A DNA stretch of 64,000 bases from Corynespora cassiicola (lineage: Eukaryota; Ascomycota; Dothideomycetes; Pleosporales; Corynesporascaceae): the NCBI GenBank assembly GCA_022059125.1, contig JAEUWY010000005.1:2356001-2420000 (forward strand), read 5' to 3'. The notes beneath the pieces were generated by a model that saw only the letters and a list, made by a program, of their open reading frames with translations, made no database searches and had not been told where the DNA came from. This document shows, one piece after another, positions 57,274 to 64,000 of the stretch (positions are counted from its first letter, which is position 1; the number at the start of each line of letters is the position of its first letter). Both the position numbers and the translations under genes were made by a program.

Positions 57274-59224
57274 TCATTTCATATAAAGACCAAGTTGGGC
57301 AAAGTTGTCTTTGACAAAATCTTGGTTTTGATGGGAAAACATACCCATGATAAAAGGATCGTTACTGGCATCGCTGTGGTCCGCATGAGAGATGGTCCTG
57401 GCCGTGGCAGGTTCGCTCAGAGCAGAAGTTAATAACTGTGCTACGTCCTCCTCGGACAAATTTGCCAGCTCAACAGGGCTTCCAAGAGGAGCACTGAAGG
57501 TAGAATTCTGTGTCGATTGACTCTTTTCATTCCGGTTCAATGTGCCATGTAAATTCTGATAGGATTCCGCAAGATCTTTATAGAGCGAATTGCTATCATC
57601 AGATTGGTTCAGTTTGTCGTGATTAGTGTTCATTGACTTGAACCTTTGATTATTTGCATGAGAGTTGCTGTCCAGAGATTGGTCACTCGAAGAAAGTCCT
57701 TTTGTCTGAGCAGATTCGCTACTACCTGGGCTACCGAAATAGGTATCACTTGGCCGTGAATTGAGCGGCAGACCACTGCTTTGGGTGTTCACCAGCTGAG
57801 AATTACTAACGAACGGAAGTTCGTTAGTCGCCTTAGTGTGATTCTGTGGATCCTGAAGCATGGTGGCCGAGTTCACTTGATTGCTCCCGCTTCTAGGCCA
57901 GGAATTGAGATGTGAAGCAGGAAGACCAACGTTCGGACCAGAACGCTGAGTCATCGGGGAAGAAGCGTATGCAACGGATCCGATCGATTTCGGGTACTCG
58001 CTTACAGCTGGATTGCGTCGATTAGCGATCGCGAGGGGAATTAGTTGATCATTATTCGACAACCCGGTATTAGAGGCTTTGTCCATAAGCGGAGAATGTT
58101 TTTCCATCGCCGAAAATGTCTTTGGCATTATTGAAGCGTTATGCGCCCCCGCCGAGATATTATGATGAGGAATCCGACCAAACATGCTGGGTTCGTTTCC
58201 CAAGATGCTTGTGTGGGGCAACCGGTTCCTTGGGATAGCTTGGCTATTAGTACTCGAGCTGGTAGACATAGCGGTTGCTTCAGCCGGCTGGGGCCGTTGG
58301 CCTCGGAAAATCCCATTTGGATCCACGCCGAAATCCTTTTGTTGCATCCTCCGGAGATGCTTGTCATAATTTAGGTGGATTTCTATTACAGTATCGTGAT
58401 TCTTGGAAAACTTCTCCTCCATGTAGGAGTCGTCGAGCTTAATGGCCTGATTCTTTTGCTGCTCGTGTCTAACCCAGCTGACGACGACCTCGCGGCACCA
58501 CCACCATGTTGGAAACTGGGACATTCTGGCGAGAACTCGGAGCTTGAAGGAATCCCAAAGGCAGACATAGTTTGATATGAATTCAATCACATCAGGCTTT
58601 TCCAATGAGATCACCCACATTTGTTGTGCGATGTCGTCAATCTTGGAGGAATCGAATACCGTAGTGGTACTAGTGGTTATACCAAGTGCTTGTAGGGCTT
58701 TGCGAAGTACCATTCGCTGAAGAAGTTTTTGTCTGTCTTCTGTGTTGACTGGTTGCTGTTGAGCGTTGGATCTGACCGATGGAGGAATCTGGTGCGTGTG
58801 GCCTGAGCGCTGCGGAGTTTTTGTGGTCTGCGTATCAGCAGCCGCTTCGGCTTGCAGAGCTGCGAGCTTTGGCGCTGATGCTTCCGATCGATTATCATGC
58901 ATTGTGCGGTTGGGTTTCATCTAGAACTTAGTCAGCATGTCAACGCGCATCTCCATTGTAACCGCCAGAAAGGCTATACGTAGCGTCGGTAGTGCCATTC
59001 AAGATTGCATTGTCTCCACCGCCTAATCCACATGTGTTCGGAAAGCGACTAAATTTGGTGTCTCGCGGTACGTACCTGATCATCATCCGCCTTCGATTTC
59101 TTTCGTGGCGCCCTCTGAGCTGGCGAGGTGCCCTTGTGAGCAGCCTTGAGTTCAGTCAGTACCTTTTGCATACGATTTTTACTGAGATAATACTCACCTC
59201 GGCTTTGCGTTTCTTGGGAGGCAT
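57274..59224 (-). CDS. Ser/Asn/Gln-rich nuclear-type protein of unknown function
   Basis: Three exons: 59224-59198, 59144-59076 and 58920-57274 (580 aa). The first two are tiny and encode MPPKKRKAE and a stretch ending PRKKSKADDDQ, both basic and nuclear-signal-like, so taking only the third exon (start at 58920) would miss the N-terminus. Residues about 80-200 are ordered, with a helical region LRVLARMSQFPTWWWCREVVVSWVRHEQ (quoted in parts: LARMSQFPTWWWC, VVSWVRHEQ). The rest is disordered and rich in Ser, Asn and Gln. Low-complexity sequence of this kind is common in transcriptional co-regulators; that role is inference. No DNA-binding motif seen. Confidence 0.75.
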
Positions 59225-60162
59225 GGTCGCGGTGGATATCTTGTTGAGAAGATGCAATATTGGAGGCTCAATAGTTTTCAGGCGTTCGATAGCGAGTATA
59301 GGCAGCGTTTTGTTGAGAATTTGGCTCTTGATGCCGATGTGATTGCGGGCTTGGGCCTGGGTACTGTTATATAAAGGGCTACGAGTGGAACAAAAAGTGA
59401 GGATAAGTGAGGATAAGTGAGGATGAGTGAGGATAGGTGAGCATTAAGCAAGAACTATCGCTTAAAATTATAAATTGTTGGGGCTGAGCGGTGAAAGCGT
59501 GGTAAAATTGCAAAGCTAGTGAGTGAGAGAAGGCGGGAGAAGCACGCCAATAGTAAAAAGAGCGACTGTGGTATGGTGAAGATTGAGACGATTGAACCGC
59601 GGTTGCAAAGGCACCTAGTGATAGCATGCCCATCTGGCAAGCCAGCTATTTTAATGCCATACATGTTGCTAAAGTCGTCCAACTTTGTACGCTTATGTGT
59701 TGGTTTACTAGAAGCTCTTTCCTCAATGTTTGTATAGGCATCAATGCTATGTGTGCATGCATCACGGGGCGCTGGGGTAATTTATGGAGAAGAAACCCGA
59801 ACCTCGGGTTGGCAAATTAAACCGACGTCCCAAAGGTAGGGAAAAAGAGACAAGACAGGATTGGTGGCAAGACTTTTTGTTGATTCGTTTCATTTCGCAT
59901 CCCCTGGCGAAGCATAGCATGTTGGGCGCGATTTTTCGCCGAGATGCAAAGGAATGAGATGTAAATATCTCAGACATGAATAACAAAGTGGGAGGTGCAG
60001 TGACAAAGCACACGCGGCTCCCAAAGAGGCCGCCCGCCAAAGGCCTGTTGCTATTCCGATACCACTAACTCCGCCCAATGCAAGCCTGTCCCGAAAACTT
60101 AAACTGTAAACGCCATGTGAGAAACTAGAACAAGCATGTAGCTTTGATAAGATTCAAAAGCT
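59225..60162. other. Intergenic region with a 10-bp tandem repeat
   Basis: Promoter region of the gene at 57274-59224 and 3' flank of the DnaJ gene. Contains the GTGAGGATAA array; other frames are shadows. Confidence 0.4.
59397..59446. repeat. Tandem repeat of GTGAGGATAA, about five copies
   Basis: Units begin at 59397, 59407, 59417, 59427 and 59437. The first two are identical, the third and fourth differ by one or two bases, and the last is degenerate. It lies about 170-220 bp upstream of the start codon of the minus-strand gene at 59224. Confidence 0.75.
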
Positions 60163-61291
60163 CTAGGCCTTTGTTCTTCGTCCTCTCTGGAGTTTTCCAC
60201 GCTTCTTGGTCTTGGGAAGAGCCTCTTCCTCTTCCTCCTCTTCCTCCTCTTCCTCTCCAAGGTCATCAGACTCAACGTCCATGTCTTCCTCGTCTTTTGA
60301 TTTCCTAGCACGGCCCTGCTTCAGCTTCTTGTGTCGCTCGGCTGCAGCTTGAAACATCTCCTCCGGTGGTTCTTCCATGGGCGTCGCACGTTTCTTGCCA
60401 CGCGAGGTAGGTGCGTATCTCGCCTCCAAGTGGTCGAAGAAGTTGCCCGAGCGAGCCTTTTGTCGCTGCTGGATCAACGCTGCGAGATCACCCATGCCTC
60501 CCGCATCTTTCTTCTTGGACTTGGCTTTGGCCTTCGCCTTGCCATTGGCTTTGGCACTCTCTTCTTTTTGGGCATGACGCTTGTCAAAGTCTTCTCTACG
60601 CTTGCGCTCAGCATCCTTTGCCTTTTCGCGCTGCTCGTCATCATTCTCCTGCTCCCAATTCGAGCATGACTTGATGGTGCCCTTCGCGATCTCTTCGTTG
60701 ATGATCATTCTGAACCGATCGTCATCCTCCAGTATGTCCGACAGCATTATGGTCTGGTACATGGAGTCCAATTTGCCCTTGTACCGTTCATATGCATCGA
60801 TCAATGCCTGCCTCTCCTCGTCGCTGCCCTTGTATTCGTTCGCGATCCTGTCGATGTTCTCTTGAGTGACGACATCCTCAAACTGCTGGCGGTAAAACTT
60901 CAACCAGTCAAACTCGTCATCATCCTCGAGGACTTCGGCGGTGCTGCCCGTGAGGTCGAATCGTTTACGACGGCGGTCATCGGAAAGGACGGCGTAGGCA
61001 AAGGCAATCTCCTGGAAGCGCTGGTTGGCAGCCTCCTTGTCGGTCTCTGGGACCTTATCTAGGTCGATTAGCGTGATCACAGCCCGAAGTAACAATCAAA
61101 ATACCTGGATGATTTTTCAAGGCGAGCTTCTTGTATGCGCTCTTTACTTCATCGGCGGTGGCCTCTTGTGTGATGCCGAGAACTGCGTACGGATCGATAC
61201 TGGGCGGGCCATCCTCTTCGCCGATATTCTCCTCATCATCCAAGAACTCGGGATCCCGGAGTTCCTTTTCCTTACGTCGAGATTTGCCCAT
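60163..61291 (-). CDS. DnaJ-domain co-chaperone, DNAJC9-like
   Basis: Two exons, 61291-61105 and 61058-60163 (intron GTATTT...CCTAG), 360 aa. The J domain is at residues 33-105: DPYAVLGI, the helix with KSAYKKLAL, and the HPD motif at 61-63, whose Asp codon is split by the intron. After it come a DNAJC9-type helical part (DDEFDWLKFYRQQF; YKGSDEERQALIDAYERYKG), lysine-rich stretches (AKAKAKSKKK), and an acidic run of eleven Glu before the basic C-terminus. In animals DNAJC9 hands histones H3-H4 to Hsp70 in the nucleus; a similar role here is inference from family and charge. It is divergent from the deaminase gene, 186 bp apart. Confidence 0.9.
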
Positions 61292-61477
61292 GTTAACTGA
61301 GTATTTGGAAGTAGTGGGGTGGTTGGTTGGACTGGCGCTGAAGTCGCGAGACGCGTCGCGCTCCATGGCTTTTGGAAGCGGAGTTCGGCCCGAAACAACA
61401 GAGCTCGGACCAACGCACAGCCACTCGTCTGCTTACTGCCATCAGGCTTCGCCCTCCTTCACTTTTCCACTCTCATC
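61292..61477. promoter_or_regulatory. Bidirectional promoter between DnaJ and deaminase genes
   Basis: Only 186 bp separate the two start codons of divergent genes, so they must share a promoter region. No specific factor site was identified. Confidence 0.6.
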
Positions 61478-62035
61478 ATGTGTCTCCCAACATTTGACGG
61501 CGGTGATTTCATCCCACAGAAACCTTCCTATGATCCAAAGGACCATGCGTCGTACATGCAAATGGCATTGAGCCAAGCCCATGAATCGCCTCCAAAGCCA
61601 TCGAATTTTCGCGTTGGGGCACTGCTAGTTGATGAAGACACCGGTGCCATTCTCTCGCAAGGCTACACGTTAGAGCTTGAGGGAAATACCCACGCCGAAC
61701 AATGCGCACTCGCAAAATACGCTAGCGAGCACAACATATCTGAGGAACGCGTTGGTGAGGTTCTGCCGCTACATGCCGCCATTTACACAACCATGGAACC
61801 GTGCAACCTACGCCTGAGTGGAAATCTGCCTTGCGTCGATAGAATAATCGGTGCGAAGACCAAGGACGGAAACCCTGCAATCAAGAAAGTTTATTTGGGG
61901 GTCAAAGAGCCAGAAAAGTTTGTGGGCGAGAACAAGGGCAGGGCAAAGCTCGAAGAAGCTGGAATTGAGTGCATCCATGTTTCGGGCTTCGAAGAAGATA
62001 TACTTCGAGTAGCTACAGCAGGGCATGCGAAGTAA
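61478..62035 (+). CDS. Zinc-dependent deaminase, Rib2-type (riboflavin pathway)
   Basis: Single exon, 185 aa, ATG at 61478 (MCLPTFDGGDF). The active site is clear: THAEQCAL with H72 and E74 (zinc His and proton-shuttling Glu) and TMEPCNLRLSGNLPC with zinc ligands C109 and C119. HAEQCAL.KY together with TTMEPC.LRLSGN.PC.DRI is the signature of the deaminase domain of yeast Rib2, which deaminates the pyrimidine intermediate in riboflavin biosynthesis. In yeast this domain is fused to a pseudouridine synthase; here it stands alone, as in other filamentous fungi that I recall. Specificity within the deaminase superfamily is inferred. Confidence 0.85.
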   Translation: MCLPTFDGGDFIPQKPSYDPKDHASYMQMALSQAHESPPKPSNFRVGALLVDEDTGAILSQGYTLELEGNTHAEQCALAKYASEHNISEERVGEVLPLHAAIYTTMEPCNLRLSGNLPCVDRIIGAKTKDGNPAIKKVYLGVKEPEKFVGENKGRAKLEEAGIECIHVSGFEEDILRVATAGHAK

Positions 62036-62901
62036 TTGGTGCTGGCTGTAAGCCGTGGTGTCGCAATCACCCAAATTTCGGCGTCACTGCCTTTCAGTTA
62101 TCTTCAATTCCACTTCGAACAGCTGTCACGCAATTTTGGTTGAGCATGTTTTGAGAGATGCTTATTTGCATGCGTCCAGTCGCTCTGCCAGTCACTTGAG
62201 ATCAAGATCCTAAATCCCACCACAGAAAGTCATCCACTCGTGGCCTGTCTTCTGTCAGCTACGCAGTAGAATCTTTCTGTAAGATTTCGGTTCTTTATAA
62301 CCCTACATCAGCCAAAACTTGACAAAATGACAACTTAGAGGTTTCACTGATTCTGTGGCTTCAACCTTGTCTTGGATTCAGTATACTTTAGGAGCTACAA
62401 AAACCCTAAAAGTCAACAAAATTTCTCATTGTTTACCTGCAACTTTGTCAGTGAGAATAGTCTATAGAGGGGATGGAATGAAACAGTTCGTGTATCCACC
62501 AACTGACTGAGATGAAAGAAATTGATACTACGTATACGATTATGTTACGTATTCTGAATTTCCTACTAACACTAATCAGTAATAATAATTATGTGCACGA
62601 AGCAGTAGCAGTCTAATCTCTTACAAACGCACTTAGACATAGTATACACAGCAAAAGCTGTAACGATTCAAGATACTGAACTAAGTTGTAGAAACAATTT
62701 ACTGAATCTATTACCAACATTAAGCAGCTTCGAATTCCTAACCACATTTTTATATGTTATACAATGATCTCTTACACGCAGGTAGTAGGATCTAGTAGAA
62801 ATACGCAACAAATGCTGTAAAACATAGAAAGTCCGCTGTTCTATCCCCATCTACTACTAGCATTCATAAATAGGGATTAACGGTGGAGACAAAGCGTGAT
62901 G
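62036..62901. other. AT-rich intergenic region
   Basis: TA-rich DNA with only chance frames. Start of the right-hand AT-rich block. Confidence 0.45.
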
Positions 62902-63648
62902 CTAGCAGAAGCTAGGGCGCTTAGTACACATCTCATCTTCTAGACAAGGGGTGCTCTCTTCACCAAGCTCGGATCGATCACCCCATTTTGCCAACTCAGC
63001 AAGCTGTGACTTTGCGATTCTTGCTTGTTGGGCTGAAAGACAGATTGTCCCGGCAGATGTGAGCTCTTCTACCAGTTTCTCACCATCTACAGCATCGCGT
63101 GTGCGCTTCAAAGCAACTGCACGTATGCCACATCGGTAGATCTTAAAAATCAACAGGTCCTTAGGGAGGATATAGGGAACCATTCCGACGACAAGATCAT
63201 TAAGCCCTATGGCTGAGTCAGAAATATATGGAGTCTTTGAAAAGTTTCTTAGTATAGTACTTTCCAAGATATTTTCTTTGACATACGACCTCTATAGGTA
63301 GACGGTCGATTCTTATATTTTTTCCCTCCCCCCTTTATAGAGAAAAAGATCACCAGTCTTCTTGAACGACGGATTTCCCAGGCCGAGGAGCCTCGCTATC
63401 AGTCTTTTTAGGGGCATCAGCAATGTTAACTGAGAAATTGTTCATGTTAGTGCGTTATGTTGTAAAGAGATAATGGACAATTATACCATGGTGGATCGAA
63501 GATGAAGGAAATGCTCCCATAAAGCCATGCCACCAATTGCCATGGCCCTAGAATTATTGAACTCTGGGGATTTCTGCAACAGCCTGATGACCTCAATGGA
63601 TACCTCCTCCAGCTCCTTGAGAGAGGGGTTGTTTGTCTTACTCTCCAT
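62902..63648 (-). pseudogene. Decayed nucleotidyltransferase-like fungal gene
   Basis: Starts with ATG at 63648 (MESKTNNPSLKELEEV). The first piece has AMAIGGMALWEHFLHLRST, like the GG-x-A/M-W core of the fungal family whose members go on with TEDVDF. A GTATAATT...CTCAG intron with a perfect CACTAAC branch site follows. After it the pieces VNIADAP, LLGLGNPSFKKTGDLFLYK and IRIDRLP lie in different frames, and the last part (KDLLIFKIYRCGIRA ... AELAKWG, to 62902) is again open. At least two frame changes and stops interrupt it. Family assignment rests on recalled motif order, without a search. AT-rich composition fits decay by RIP or drift. Confidence 0.5.
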
Positions 63649-64000
63649 TTCTCTTCGAGTTCGGTGTTGTTGACATCGAATGGATTATCAAAAAAATCTA
63701 TAACAGCAGGTAGCAGGATGAAGCCTTAAAAATTACTTTCAAAGATCATATTCTGTTATTGATCTAGCACGCTAGGCAGCGGCATGTATACCCGTTTGTC
63801 GATGCAGAATATCCTTGATAACATATGACGGAAAGGTAGTAGGGCCTATCAGCCAATGGTCTTCGAAAGCAGCCCTTTGACCAAAAGTTTCTTCGCCTTT
63901 CTTACATTGGGGGGAAACACTCCGCGACTCTACAATATTGGGTCGACTCATAAACTAGATTCTTCACGTGTTAAGTAGTGCAGGAATTGTCCTTGAAATG
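63649..64000. other. AT-rich right edge
   Basis: No supportable feature in the last 350 bp. Confidence 0.4.

Noticed and set aside
61055..61366. Longer DnaJ start at 61366
   Set aside because: The added 25 residues lie in the shared promoter and are not conserved-looking; MGKSRRKEKE at 61291 is the usual-style start.
1..64000. CRISPR arrays, rRNA genes, prokaryotic operon signals
   Set aside because: No direct-repeat/spacer arrays, no rRNA-like sequence recognised, and the gene structure is eukaryotic (introns).

Overview
The window looks like nuclear DNA of a filamentous ascomycete (Pezizomycotina; Dothideomycetes is my guess, not proven). The coding genes carry short GT-AG introns of about 45-155 nt, some with CTAAC-type branch sites. 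Several families are typical of these fungi: 7TM-RGS, a fungal rhodopsin-domain protein, DUF7704, an Abr1-like multicopper oxidase and an Mtr-like amino-acid permease. There are no bacterial operons, CRISPR arrays or rRNA/tRNA genes that I can support.

The window alternates between gene-bearing blocks of ordinary base composition and AT-rich, gene-poor blocks (about 7.4-10.2, 10.9-12.9, 13.9-18.7, 41.7-43.0, 44.0-45.1 and 62.0-64.0 kb). The AT-rich blocks hold only broken coding traces, as expected of a RIP-affected genome. Left block (0-7.4 kb): the end of an MFS transporter, an amino-acid permease and a four-exon histidine phosphatase. Next come a GFA-domain protein (10.2 kb) and an alpha/beta hydrolase (13 kb), isolated in AT-rich DNA. 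Region 18.7-26.0 kb holds four unrecognised proteins; one is split by a probable frameshift, and a perfect 107-bp tandem duplication lies just beyond the 3' end of another.

Region 27.7-40.5 kb is a compact block: multicopper oxidase, MDR oxidoreductase, DUF7704 membrane protein, rhodopsin-domain membrane protein, 7TM-RGS regulator and a CPS1-type M20 carboxypeptidase. At 40.8-44.0 kb two diverged paralogues of an unrecognised cysteine-rich, CxxC-containing family lie in tandem inside AT-rich DNA. This pair is the best candidate in the window for an undescribed protein family.

Region 45.1-61.0 kb is mostly minus-strand genes: a complete six-exon Rav1 (RAVE complex, V-ATPase assembly), PRMT3, a 7TM protein with a signal peptide, a decayed pseudogene with two in-frame TAG codons, an unknown 161-codon ORF, a Ser/Asn/Gln-rich nuclear-type protein and a DNAJC9-like co-chaperone. 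The last is divergently paired with a Rib2-type deaminase (riboflavin pathway) on the plus strand. The right end holds a decayed copy of a fungal nucleotidyltransferase-like gene. Apart from the DnaJ/deaminase divergent pair I see no functional cluster. The housekeeping genes look conserved and the AT-rich blocks look like the fast-evolving part.
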